64,000 bases of DNA from Agarivorans albus (GTDB taxonomy: Bacteria; Pseudomonadota; Gammaproteobacteria; Enterobacterales; Celerinatantimonadaceae). The notes below the pieces were generated by a model that saw only the letters and a list, made by a program, of their open reading frames with translations, had not been told where the DNA came from and did no database searches. Positions 35,199 to 43,335 of the stretch are shown here, piece after piece (position 1 is the first letter of the stretch; each line of letters opens with the position of its first letter). The translations under genes and the position numbers were made by a program. The stretch spans positions 995,501 to 1,059,500 of the forward strand of contig NZ_AP023032.1 of the NCBI RefSeq assembly GCF_019670105.1, read 5' to 3'.

Positions 35199-36260
35199 AT
35201 GATAAGTAGCAAAAGCAAATTAATGGTAGCCCTGTTGGCTGCGTCGGCAGTTACTGCAATAGCAACTACGGCCGAGGCTTGTTCTCGAATTATTTGGGAG
35301 ACCGAAAACCACGGGGTATTTGTGAGCCGTACGATGGATTGGATGGAAGAGAATCAACCGACCATAGAAATTCGTCATTCAGGGCAGACTTACAAGGGGC
35401 ATAGCAGTGAGCTAGGTAAAACTTGGACGTCTAAGTACGCTTCAATTGGCATGACACTATATGGTATCGGAATTGTTGATGGGTTTAATGAAGTTGGCTT
35501 CTCTGCTAATGGCTTGTTCTTAGACGAAGAATCGGCAGGCGATTTAGAGGGCGAATTAGCGCAGGTTTCAAATGCGGTGTTTGTGGCTTATTTACTGGAT
35601 AACTTTGCGACTGTTGAAGAAGCTTTAGAAAATATTAATGAGATTGAGATTCAACAATTCTCGCACAATGGTCATTCGATGCGTGGTCATTATTCTATTC
35701 AGGATAAAAATGGTGATTCTGCAATTCTTGAATTTGTTGATGAGGGCTGGAAAATTTATCACGGCAAGCAGTATGACGTAATGACTAATAGCCCTACATT
35801 CCAGCAGCATCTTACCAACTGGAGTGAAGCACAACCAGCCTCTGAAGATGTGATAGATGGCGAATACCCAATACCAGGCAATATTAACTCTGCGCAGCGT
35901 TTTGTTTGGAACAAGTATATGAAATCTCAGCTAAAAGAGCCTACGAGTTACACAAACGGCTTGGCCAAGCTAGATAGCGTTACTTATAAAATTCCATTAG
36001 ATGCTGCTAATCGCCCAGACGCTGCAGGTGTAATGCGTGGGTATGCAACTATCTACTCTGTGGGCTACAACCTTGATCAAAAAGTGATGCAAATTCGCTA
36101 TCAGTTTGGTGACGCTTACACCCATTTCTTTGTTGATTTTGACAAACTGAATGACGGTAAAAATTACCACCTTGCCGCAGATAGCCCAGATTTATTTGGC
36201 GATGTGACGGGACAGTTTATCCAAAATAACGGTGTTATGGCGCACTACGCTACTCATTAA
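35199..36260 (+). CDS. Linear amide C-N hydrolase (penicillin V acylase/choloylglycine hydrolase family)
   Basis: Ntn-hydrolase. A Sec signal ends at AEA, exposing Cys28 as the N-terminal nucleophile (CSRIIWE). Other family features are SRTMDW (Arg/Asp), NEVGFSANGLFL, the NSPTFQQHL oxyanion Asn region and YATIYSVGYNLDQK. Periplasmic location follows from the signal. Gram-negative relatives cleave penicillin V and acyl-homoserine lactones, so quorum-signal degradation is one possible role; bile-salt hydrolysis is less likely in a marine organism. Preceded by AAGG. Divergent from LysR. Confidence 0.92.
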   Translation: MISSKSKLMVALLAASAVTAIATTAEACSRIIWETENHGVFVSRTMDWMEENQPTIEIRHSGQTYKGHSSELGKTWTSKYASIGMTLYGIGIVDGFNEVGFSANGLFLDEESAGDLEGELAQVSNAVFVAYLLDNFATVEEALENINEIEIQQFSHNGHSMRGHYSIQDKNGDSAILEFVDEGWKIYHGKQYDVMTNSPTFQQHLTNWSEAQPASEDVIDGEYPIPGNINSAQRFVWNKYMKSQLKEPTSYTNGLAKLDSVTYKIPLDAANRPDAAGVMRGYATIYSVGYNLDQKVMQIRYQFGDAYTHFFVDFDKLNDGKNYHLAADSPDLFGDVTGQFIQNNGVMAHYATH

Positions 36261-36356
36261 TCCAGTCCCCTATTTGATTAGATACTGAGAAAAAGTTTAA
36301 CGACTTGTTTCGGGGTTTCTATGACAGCAATTCTCTAGAAGTTCGCAAACCTATAC

Positions 36357-36376
36357 AGGAGGCGTTTTCGCCTCCT
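36357..36376 (+). terminator. Hairpin after the acylase gene (weak terminator)
   Basis: AGGAGGCG (36357-36364) and CGCCTCCT (36369-36376) form a perfect 8-bp stem with a TTTT loop. The following bases (TCCTTGG) are not a proper T run, so termination would be partial. It lies 16 bases before the barrel-protein ATG. Confidence 0.45.
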
Positions 36377-36391
36377 TCCTTGGATAGTAAA

Positions 36392-37168
36392 ATGACGTCA
36401 AAATACTTGGTACTGTTTGTATCACTCTCACTTTTTTCTTTAATTTCTTTCTCTGAAACCATCGATAAAGAGATTGATCCTTCAGACCTCACAAGGGTTT
36501 ACACTCAAGCCGCACTCATGGTGAGTGGTAATAGTAATGTTATGCCTGTCGGCATGATTTCCGGTGGATACAATAATGGTCATCAATTCGCCCTGCTTGC
36601 CGAAGCAAAGTTTGGCAAGAGCGGAGAGAATGCTGACAATGAGTTTGGCTTAGAGTACGGAACTTCTCGTTTTCAGTATTTTCAGGTTGCTGATACCGGC
36701 TCAAGCTTTATGCCAAGAGCGGGTCTCTCTGCTGACTATATCAATGTGCGCTCTTCCAGTATCAAGTCTGACTTACTTGCATTGGGTGGGGTTGCAGCAA
36801 TAAATCAGCAGTTTACACCTGGGTTTATGTTATTCCCGATGGCAGGTTATGTGTTTGGGAACATGGAAATTAACGGCATTAAAGAAGATGTGGATGGCGT
36901 TAACCTATCTATCGCGGCATCGATTCCAATTGGTGGTAATGGAGCATTTATGATGATTTGGCCTGAATACAGAAAGATGAGCGGGAACAGCATTAAAACT
37001 GAGAATGTATCAACAAAATTGATCCTTAACTCACCTCTAACCGATGACCGAAAATGGTGGATAAATACCCGTATTGAATTAGACAATTCACAGTTGAAGC
37101 TTGGCGAAGATAGCTTAGTAAAGCAGCGAAATTCTGATGTATATATGGGGATTAGATATTTTTTCTAG
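36392..37168 (+). CDS. Predicted outer-membrane beta-barrel protein
   Basis: A 258-residue protein: Sec signal (LVLFVSLSLFSLISFSE), then alternating amphipathic strands and a terminal YMGIRYFF ending in Phe, as needed for BAM insertion. It resembles porin-like barrels of unknown function; no specific family is recognised. ATG 36392 starts the signal peptide; the 29 upstream in-frame codons cross a hairpin and are not coding. It lies downstream of the acylase gene and may be co-regulated with it. Confidence 0.75.
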   Translation: MTSKYLVLFVSLSLFSLISFSETIDKEIDPSDLTRVYTQAALMVSGNSNVMPVGMISGGYNNGHQFALLAEAKFGKSGENADNEFGLEYGTSRFQYFQVADTGSSFMPRAGLSADYINVRSSSIKSDLLALGGVAAINQQFTPGFMLFPMAGYVFGNMEINGIKEDVDGVNLSIAASIPIGGNGAFMMIWPEYRKMSGNSIKTENVSTKLILNSPLTDDRKWWINTRIELDNSQLKLGEDSLVKQRNSDVYMGIRYFF

Positions 37169-37195
37169 TTTAGCCAAATGAAATAGGTTAAAGGT

Positions 37196-37474
37196 TTAGC
37201 TGCGTCGCAGTCTAACCACCTTCATTATCTCAAACTCAAAGCCGGCGCGCAGTTGGTGGCTGGGGTAGTAGCTAAGATTAACCCGTGCACCTTTTAAGTC
37301 TTGGTAGCGTTGCTTACGTTTGTAAACAAAGGGGACGTCGTAGCCTGCAATCATTAATGTATGTAAGATCCAGTCGCCTTCTTCGCGTTGCACGTGGGAG
37401 GCAACTTTCACATCTTCAGAATGGATTAGCGCTGGGCGCTTTTTGAGTAAGGTTTCTGGATCTTTTTTAAGCAT
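37196..37474 (-). CDS. Uncharacterised small basic protein, ppnP operon
   Basis: A 92-residue protein rich in Lys/Arg. The middle (GDWILHTLMIAGYDVPFVYKR) and end (FEFEIMKVVRLRR) are beta-like. No signal peptide and no recognised family. It starts six bases after the ppnP stop, so the two are one operon and perhaps functionally linked. Confidence 0.75.
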   Translation of the reverse strand: MLKKDPETLLKKRPALIHSEDVKVASHVQREEGDWILHTLMIAGYDVPFVYKRKQRYQDLKGARVNLSYYPSHQLRAGFEFEIMKVVRLRRS

Positions 37475-37480
37475 TGTTAA

Positions 37481-37762
37481 CTAGCCGTAAACACAAAGGT
37501 AAGCTGTTTCGGTTGGTACTTTTAGCTGAAACTTAGCATTGCCGGGTACGTTGAATTGTTGGCCGTCTTTAAAGCTTACCCATTCAGTTTCACCAGGAAG
37601 TTTAACAATCAATTCGCCAGCAACAACAACCATTAACTCAGGCTCAGCTGTACCAAATTCGTATTCACCTACAGCCATAACACCTACCGATGATGGCTTA
37701 TCCTTGCCTGAAAACCCGATTGATTTTACTTGGCCGTCAAAGTACTCGTTGCTCTTTAACAT
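37481..37762 (-). CDS. ppnP: Pyrimidine/purine nucleoside phosphorylase
   Basis: A 93-residue cupin-fold enzyme phosphorolysing a wide range of nucleosides to base and ribose-1-phosphate. It is nearly colinear with E. coli PpnP (YaiE): [58 protein letters not shown] 37762 with AAGGAA five bases upstream is preferred to an ATG ten codons earlier. It shares an operon with the small basic protein gene downstream. Confidence 0.93.
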   Translation of the reverse strand: MLKSNEYFDGQVKSIGFSGKDKPSSVGVMAVGEYEFGTAEPELMVVVAGELIVKLPGETEWVSFKDGQQFNVPGNAKFQLKVPTETAYLCVYG

Positions 37763-37849
37763 CACATTTCCTTGTTTGAATCGATTGTGCAAAAACGCAG
37801 GCTAGCATAATGTTAGGCTATTTGGATCGACTAATGAGTTATTTGCACA

Positions 37850-38107
37850 ATGAATGAACAGTTTCTATCGGCAAATGAGCCCTTTGATAAAACATTATTG
37901 CTGAAGGTTGCTCGCCACAAAATGCCCTTTGGAAAATACGCTGGTCGAGAAATTATTCGCCTTCCCGAAGAGTACCTACTTTGGTTTGCCAACAACGATG
38001 GTTTTCCTAATGGAGAATTAGGTCAATTAATGGCATTAGCCCTTGAAATTCAAATAGCTGGCTTAGAAAAGATCATCTGGCCACTTATCGATACAAAACA
38101 TCAATAA
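37850..38107 (+). CDS. DUF3820 family protein
   Basis: An 85-residue protein with the conserved DUF3820 block: MPFGKYAGREIIRLPEEYLLWFAN, split over residues 25-48, followed by FPNGELGQLMALALEIQIAGL. Structures of this family resemble exonuclease-associated small folds and one is termed a quorum-sensing-regulated virulence factor; the role is unclear. Single gene, divergent from ppnP. Confidence 0.85.
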   Translation: MNEQFLSANEPFDKTLLLKVARHKMPFGKYAGREIIRLPEEYLLWFANNDGFPNGELGQLMALALEIQIAGLEKIIWPLIDTKHQ

Positions 38108-38382
38108 CTTTCCTTGTTAACTGGTTGTTTTTCGTTCATCTCTTTGCTAGCGTGTTATTTCTAAATGCTTTTGTTCAGAACTTTAATCAAAATTTAACAG
38201 TTTATTGACGGTTTAGGGCTGATCTTATTGAGTATTTAGTAGAGAATGTAAAACGCTTTAGCAATGCTTGTTGATAGTCCAAAGTTTTTCCTGGTTCTAA
38301 ATTTTTTAGGTGTGGTTAAATTTTTGTCGCTGGCTTGCCTAGCAAATACGTTAAATTGCACTTGGAATATGAGAGGACGATA

Positions 38383-38595
38383 ATGTCAGGTCAGGGATTA
38401 TCAGGAACCGTTAAATGGTTCAACGATGAAAAAGGTTTTGGTTTTATTGCACAAGAGAAAGGTCCGGACGTTTTTGTTCACTTTCGCGCTATCAACGGTA
38501 ACGGTCGCCGTACCTTAACTGAAGGTCAAGCGGTAACGTTTGATGTTGTTCAAGGCCAAAAAGGCCCGCAAGCTGAAAACGTAACTGCCCTATAA
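38383..38595 (+). CDS. Cold-shock protein (CspA family)
   Basis: A 70-residue single cold-shock domain that binds single-stranded nucleic acid. RNP1 is KGFGFI and RNP2 is DVFVHF, where the usual VFVHFSAI has FRAI. GAGAGGA is six bases before ATG 38383. The 275-bp upstream gap (38108-38382) has no gene and is consistent with the long 5' UTR common in csp mRNAs. A strong terminator follows. Confidence 0.94.
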   Translation: MSGQGLSGTVKWFNDEKGFGFIAQEKGPDVFVHFRAINGNGRRTLTEGQAVTFDVVQGQKGPQAENVTAL

Positions 38596-38620
38596 ACAAC
38601 GCAGTTGTCTGTTTCAGTTA

Positions 38621-38651
38621 AAACGCTATCACTTAGATAGCGTTTTTTTTT
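38621..38651 (+). terminator. Rho-independent terminator of the cold-shock gene
   Basis: AACGCTATC (38622-38630) pairs with GATAGCGTT (38636-38644) around ACTTA, followed by a run of nine T. Confidence 0.93.
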
Positions 38652-38722
38652 GTTTACAGATACGACTAAGGTTGAATACTTATTGTATTGTCAGCTAGTT
38701 AGCTGCTTTGTTAATCTGATCC

Positions 38723-38774
38723 AGGGTCTGTTGGCCTTTCAAACAAAGTTAATCGCGAAAGATCAACAGACCCT
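38723..38774. repeat. Minimal remnant of the MITE-like repeat, copy D
   Basis: A 52-bp unit made almost only of the two terminal inverted repeats: AGGGTCTGTTGGCCTTTC (38723-38740) and its partner ending AGATCAACAGACCCT (to 38774), with two mismatches. The ~230-bp interior seen in copies A-C is missing. It lies between the cold-shock terminator and the TIGR02444 gene. Confidence 0.75.
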
Positions 38775-38863
38775 CATAACAAATTGAAAGATTTTATAGC
38801 TGTTCAGGTCTGTGTAGGGCGATCAATTTCGACCTTATTCATTTTAAAAGGATAGGTTAGACC

Positions 38864-39346
38864 GTGATTTCAAAATCTTGTTTGGTGCCAGAGATGCAAA
38901 CTATTGCCGATAGTTTTTGGCATTATTCGGAGCAGGTTTATTCAAGACCTGAAGTGAAGAAACTGTGTTTATGGTTACAAGAGCAACACACCCGTAATGT
39001 AAACCTACTGCTTTGGTTGAGCTTTTGCCAACAGCAACGCTGGACAGTTAATTTAGAGCTATTGCTCAGCCAAATTAATAATAGCGAACAGAAAATTACT
39101 GAGTTCCGCCGTTACCGGAAAAAAATGAAGCCCTACCTGAGTGAAACTCAATACCATTTATTACTAAAACATGAACTAAAGCTTGAACGTCGCCAGCAGC
39201 AATTGTTAGTACTCAGCCAGCAGCGCCACCCTGGTCGACAAACTGCTGACGTAGCCCTGACTAACTATCTTAATCAGGCTGATGCTTCCGCTCAGTACTT
39301 AGCAACGATGAACTTAGCCATACTGGACGGCAAGTTGCATAGTTAA
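38864..39346 (+). CDS. TIGR02444 (DUF2390) family protein
   Basis: A 160-residue helical protein. The N-terminal FWHYSEQVYSRPEVKKLCL block followed by LQEQHTRNVNLLLWLSFCQQ is the family signature; function unknown. The start is GTG 38864 with TAGG seven bases upstream; ATG 38897 is an alternative. The last 17 codons (QYLATMNLAILDGKLHS) are repeated four more times in tandem immediately downstream. Confidence 0.82.
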   Translation: MISKSCLVPEMQTIADSFWHYSEQVYSRPEVKKLCLWLQEQHTRNVNLLLWLSFCQQQRWTVNLELLLSQINNSEQKITEFRRYRKKMKPYLSETQYHLLLKHELKLERRQQQLLVLSQQRHPGRQTADVALTNYLNQADASAQYLATMNLAILDGKLHS

Positions 39347-39799
39347 ACTAACTAGCGTGCGTAGATTGAAGCTGCAGCCCAGTACTTAGCTGCTATATAT
39401 TTAGTCGCGATGAACTTAGCCATTCTGGATGGCAAGCTGCATAGTTAAACTAACTAGGGTGCTTAGATTGAAGCTGCAACTCAGTACTTAGCTGCTATAT
39501 ATTTAGTCGCAATGAACTTAGCCATACTGGACGGCAAGCTGCATAGCTAAGACTAATTAGCGTAACTAGATTGAAGCTTCCGCCCAGTACTTAGCTGCCA
39601 TATATTTAGTCGCAATGAACTTAGCCATTCTGGACGGAAAGCTGCATAGCTAATATTCACTAGTGGACTTAGATTTAGGCTTCAGCCCAGTACTTAGCTG
39701 CTATATATTTAGTCGCAATGAACTTAGCCATTCTGGATGGCAAGCTGCATAGTTAAGACTAATTGGCGTAACTATGCAGCTTCAGCCCAGTACTTAGCT
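39293..39799 (+). repeat. Tandem array of the TIGR02444 gene 3' end
   Basis: Units start at CAGTACTTAGC: 39293 (within the gene), 39380, 39482, 39585, 39688 and a truncated one at 39788. Unit lengths are 87, 102, 103, 103 and 100 bp. Units 2-5 carry 15 extra in-frame bases compared with the gene and encode QYLAAIYLVA then MNLAILDGKLHS and a stop. Differences among these four in that segment are all synonymous (GCG/GCA, GCT/GCC, ATT/ATA, GAT/GAC, GGC/GGA, AGT/AGC); against the gene a CTG/TTG Leu change is also synonymous, and the other difference is at the 15-base indel. The ~35-bp linkers vary more. This accounts for the whole gap 39347-39793. Confidence 0.92.
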
Positions 39800-41587
39800 C
39801 TGATGTTGGTACAAGGTTTTGTATAAGCCAGTTTGTTCAATTAGCTGCTGATGTTCACCTACTTGGCTAATGGCGCCATCATCTAATACATAAATTAGAT
39901 CGGCTTGTTTAATTGCACTTAAACGATGAGCAATAATTAGTGTGGTTCGCTGGTCTAAAAAGCCTTGCAGGTTACGATGCAGTTTGGCTTCGGTATCTGT
40001 ATCTAAGGCCGAGGTGGCTTCATCTAATACCACTACTTGCGGTTTAGCCAAGATCATTCGGGCTATCGCTAGACGCTGTTTTTGCCCTCCCGAAAGTCTT
40101 ACGCCACTTCTGCCCACTAATGTGTCTAGGGTGTCGGGTAGCTTTTCAACAGTTGTTTGTAGCTCGGCAATAGCCAAGGCTTGCCACAGCTCATCATCAC
40201 TGTGTTGGCGACCCATGTTGAGGTTTTCTCTAACCGTAGTATTAAACAGTATCGGTTGTTGTAATACTGTGGAGATATTACTACGAATGGTGGAATAACC
40301 GACTTTTTCAATTGGGGCTTTATCTAACAAGATTTGGCCACTGTCTTTTTGGTAAAGCCCTAGCAGCAGGTTCACCAAGGTAGACTTACCGCCGCCACTT
40401 ACCGACACCACCGCAACTTTTTTACCTGCTGGCAAGGTTAGGCTAATGTCTTTTAGTACTGGGGATTCTGCTGAGTAACTAAAGTTGACGTTCTTGAATT
40501 CGATATCAAAGTTCTGTTGTTTGGCAAAGGGGTCTACTTCGCAAGGGTAGTGGGGCTCTTGTTTTAGCTCAAATAGTTGATTTAAGCGCGCTAACGCAGC
40601 GTTAGCGCTAAAGTAGCTGTATTGAATGCTCAATATTTCTTGCACTGGTCCCATCATAAACCACAAGTAGCCAAATACTGCGAAGATTTGCCCTACGGTT
40701 AAATCAGAAAAGACCACCATTAACATGGCTATTGCGCGAAACACCTCAAAGCCAACAAGGAAGATGGTGAAGCTAAGGCGGTTTACAGCATCGGTCTTCC
40801 AATGCGAGGCAATGGCGTGGTCTTTTAACTCGCCAGCGGCGCTAATTACTCGCGAAAAGTAATGGCCTTCTCGTTGTGTTGCGCGTAGTTGCTGAATGCT
40901 GTCTAAGGTTTCAATTAAGGCAAGCTGAAAGGCTTCAAAGGCTGCGTTTTCTTTTTTCTTTAGCTCTTTTACATGGCTGCCGAAAGAGCGGGAGAAATAG
41001 ATAACAGCTGGGTTGAGCAGCAAAATAATTAAGCCTAGTTGCCAGTCAATCCACAGCAAAATAACTGCCGTACCAACAATGGTGAGCAAGGCTACTAGAA
41101 ACTTGGACAGGCTTTCGCTAATAAATTTATCTAGGGTTTCTACATCGGTGATGCAACGGGCGCTTATGCCGCCAGAGCCTTGAGTTTCATATTCACGTAG
41201 TTCAACCTTGGGCAAGTGTTCGACTAGGCGCTGACGGATCAAAAAGCTAATTTGCTTACCAATAAAGGTGAATTGCCTAGCCTGCAAAACACCAATCACT
41301 AGTGATGATAAACGTAAACAAACCACCACCAATAAAATAGTAAGAATATAACCAGTGGCGGTATGCCAGCCTTCGGGAAGTACTTGTTGAAGTACAGATA
41401 TGGCTTTGCCTGGTTTTTCTAACAATACCTCGTCAACCAACAAAGGCATCATAAGTGGGATGGGTACACTCACTAAGGTAGCCAAAATGGCAATAAGGTG
41501 AGCGTAAACCAAGGGCTTTTTATAGTGGAAAATTTGTTGGCGAATGGTTGCCCAAGTAAAGGCAGCCGAGGAGACGTTTGAATGCAT
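39794..41587 (-). CDS. ABC transporter, fused permease/ATPase (exporter type)
   Basis: A 597-residue half-transporter with six N-terminal membrane helices (residues ~20-320) and a C-terminal ATPase. Motifs: Walker A VSVSGGGKST, signature VRLSGGQKQRLAIAR, Walker B VVVLDEATSALD, H-loop IIAHRLSAI. The first Walker A glycine (GxxGxGKST) is replaced by Ser here. It belongs to the MsbA-like multidrug/lipid exporter group; the substrate is unknown. It converges with the TIGR02444 gene, and its TAA stop lies inside the last truncated unit of the tandem array. Confidence 0.92.
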   Translation of the reverse strand: MHSNVSSAAFTWATIRQQIFHYKKPLVYAHLIAILATLVSVPIPLMMPLLVDEVLLEKPGKAISVLQQVLPEGWHTATGYILTILLVVVCLRLSSLVIGVLQARQFTFIGKQISFLIRQRLVEHLPKVELREYETQGSGGISARCITDVETLDKFISESLSKFLVALLTIVGTAVILLWIDWQLGLIILLLNPAVIYFSRSFGSHVKELKKKENAAFEAFQLALIETLDSIQQLRATQREGHYFSRVISAAGELKDHAIASHWKTDAVNRLSFTIFLVGFEVFRAIAMLMVVFSDLTVGQIFAVFGYLWFMMGPVQEILSIQYSYFSANAALARLNQLFELKQEPHYPCEVDPFAKQQNFDIEFKNVNFSYSAESPVLKDISLTLPAGKKVAVVSVSGGGKSTLVNLLLGLYQKDSGQILLDKAPIEKVGYSTIRSNISTVLQQPILFNTTVRENLNMGRQHSDDELWQALAIAELQTTVEKLPDTLDTLVGRSGVRLSGGQKQRLAIARMILAKPQVVVLDEATSALDTDTEAKLHRNLQGFLDQRTTLIIAHRLSAIKQADLIYVLDDGAISQVGEHQQLIEQTGLYKTLYQHQS

Positions 41588-41649
41588 AATCTAAATAAGA
41601 ATCTTTTTCATCTGTAATTTGGCAAGTCTACGGAGACTGAGATAAAAAA

Positions 41650-41680
41650 GCTAGAGGCTGCAAGCATTCTGGCTTGCAGC
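41650..41680 (-). terminator. Possible terminator of the DEAD-box helicase gene
   Basis: A perfect 9-bp stem GCTGCAAGC (41657-41665) with GCTTGCAGC (41672-41680) and a 6-base loop. On the minus strand a run of six T follows, but seven bases after the stem, so it is not a canonical terminator. Confidence 0.45.
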
Positions 41681-41712
41681 TAATTTGGCGAGTTGCAGTA
41701 AGACGCTAAGCC

Positions 41713-43056
41713 TTATTCTTCGCTAGTATCAATATCGCTGGCTTTTTGCGCCTTTTTCTGGCGAATAATAGGTGCGTCGCCCATTTCGGTGCCGGCAGCA
41801 AAAGTTTTGTTGGTTTTCACCTTAGGTTTGCTGGTCTTGGCTTTTTTCTGGGTCTTCGCTTTTTGGGTATTTTTACTAAAGCTAGGCTTGGCATATTTAG
41901 GGCGTAAACCTTTAAATTTAGCGGCTAGACCCTCTAGGCTAATAAACTCTACTTTTTGCTCCAATAGTGCTTCTAGGGTTTTGAAGCTATACCAGTCTTT
42001 TGGTCCAACCAAGGAATAGGCTTGTCCAAGATTGCCTGCTCGGCCAGTTCGGCCAATGCGGTGCACATATTCTTCTACATGTTTAGGCATATCGAAGTTA
42101 ATCACATGAGAGACTTGCACAATATCCAGGCCGCGTGAGGCAAGGTCGGTCGTAAATAAAACCTTTTGGTGACCACGGCTAAATTCATCCATGATCTTGT
42201 TGCGTGCGCCTTGGCTTAAATCGGCATTTAAGGCCGAACAGCTGATACCTTGCTCGGTGAAAGCGTCGGCGAGGCGCTGAGTGTCGGCTCGTGTCGCAGT
42301 AAACACAATGGCTTGATTTACAGTGTCTTGTTTTAGTATCTCTGCAAGTTGCGCTTGTTTATGGTCGAGGTGATCACTTAACAAAAACTGCTGATTAATG
42401 TCTTGATGCTGGGTAAAGCTAAAACCTACCGCTATGCGCTCTGGCTCATTGAGCAATTCAAGGGCGAACGAGTTAATGGCTGCATCATCTAAGGTGGCCG
42501 AAAACATTAAGGTTTGACGCTTACGGTGGTTCGCTGCTTTGTTCACATAGTTGAGTTGCTCGGCAAAACCTAAATCTAACATTCGGTCGGCTTCGTCGAG
42601 GATTAGCAGCTCCAGTCCGTCTAAAAACAAATGGCGCTTACTAAGGTGGTCGGCTAGGCGACCTGGCGTTGCTACTACAACCTGTGGATCTTTTCGTAGC
42701 AACTTACTTTGATCGTTAAAGTTTTCTCCGCCGGTGATAAGGCAGGCACGTGTTTGTGTATTGGCAATAAGTAAACGCAGCTGCGCAAATACTTGCTTAG
42801 CCAGTTCACGTGTGGGGGTTAAAATTAGCGTGCGTGCATCGCGCTTAGAGAGAGCTCGCGTTTTTAGCATACGCTGCATGGCTGGCAGCAAGTACGCTAG
42901 GGTTTTACCTGAACCTGTTTTAGATGATGCTAGTAGATCTTTGCCTACCATTGCCGCGGGAATTGCCCGAGCTTGGATCTCGGTGGTTTCACTAAAGCCA
43001 AGGTGCTCAATGGTTTTATTTAGGCGGGGATCTAAGCCCAGTTCAGTAAACTGCAA
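41713..43056 (-). CDS. DEAD-box ATP-dependent RNA helicase
   Basis: 447 residues with a complete motif set: Q motif (FSETTEIQARAIP), motif I ASSKTGSGKT, Ia PTRELAKQ, Ib TPGRL, II LDEADRMLD, III SATLDD, V TTDLASRGLDI, VI HRIGRTGR. The last ~60 residues are a Lys-rich low-complexity tail (KNTQKAKTQKKAKTSK) likely to bind RNA. Closest in style to the RhlE/SrmB group involved in ribosome assembly or RNA decay; not assignable to one. It is a single-gene unit upstream of the ABC gene on the same strand. Confidence 0.93.
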   Translation of the reverse strand: MQFTELGLDPRLNKTIEHLGFSETTEIQARAIPAAMVGKDLLASSKTGSGKTLAYLLPAMQRMLKTRALSKRDARTLILTPTRELAKQVFAQLRLLIANTQTRACLITGGENFNDQSKLLRKDPQVVVATPGRLADHLSKRHLFLDGLELLILDEADRMLDLGFAEQLNYVNKAANHRKRQTLMFSATLDDAAINSFALELLNEPERIAVGFSFTQHQDINQQFLLSDHLDHKQAQLAEILKQDTVNQAIVFTATRADTQRLADAFTEQGISCSALNADLSQGARNKIMDEFSRGHQKVLFTTDLASRGLDIVQVSHVINFDMPKHVEEYVHRIGRTGRAGNLGQAYSLVGPKDWYSFKTLEALLEQKVEFISLEGLAAKFKGLRPKYAKPSFSKNTQKAKTQKKAKTSKPKVKTNKTFAAGTEMGDAPIIRQKKAQKASDIDTSEE

Positions 43057-43335
43057 GTTGTAACTCTCTTCAAATGTATGTGATTGAGATTATAACCGTA
43101 AATGCTCTGGCTCACATTAAGGATTAGAGCTTTATTGAATTACTTAACCAACAATTCAGTTTTTTTGCGAAAAAAATGTAAGCAGTGATGAAAATGTTTA
43201 CTTCATTAGCTAATTTATCCTTAGTTATTGATTTGTAGCATAACAGTTTAAAAAACAGGCACTTTTACTTGCTTAAGCGGGGTTGCCTTGCCATAGTTGA
43301 AAGCTGCAAGGATTAGCTTTAGCAAAGGATTGATA

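Noticed and set aside
36305-36391. N-terminal extension of the barrel protein
   Set aside because: The frame runs through a hairpin; the signal peptide begins at ATG 36392.
39293-39799. CRISPR array
   Set aside because: Units are ~100 bp, contiguous and derived from a gene end; there are no unique spacers between short identical repeats and no cas genes.
39293-39799. Diversity-generating retroelement variable region
   Set aside because: Differences are synonymous and not adenine-biased, and no reverse transcriptase is present.
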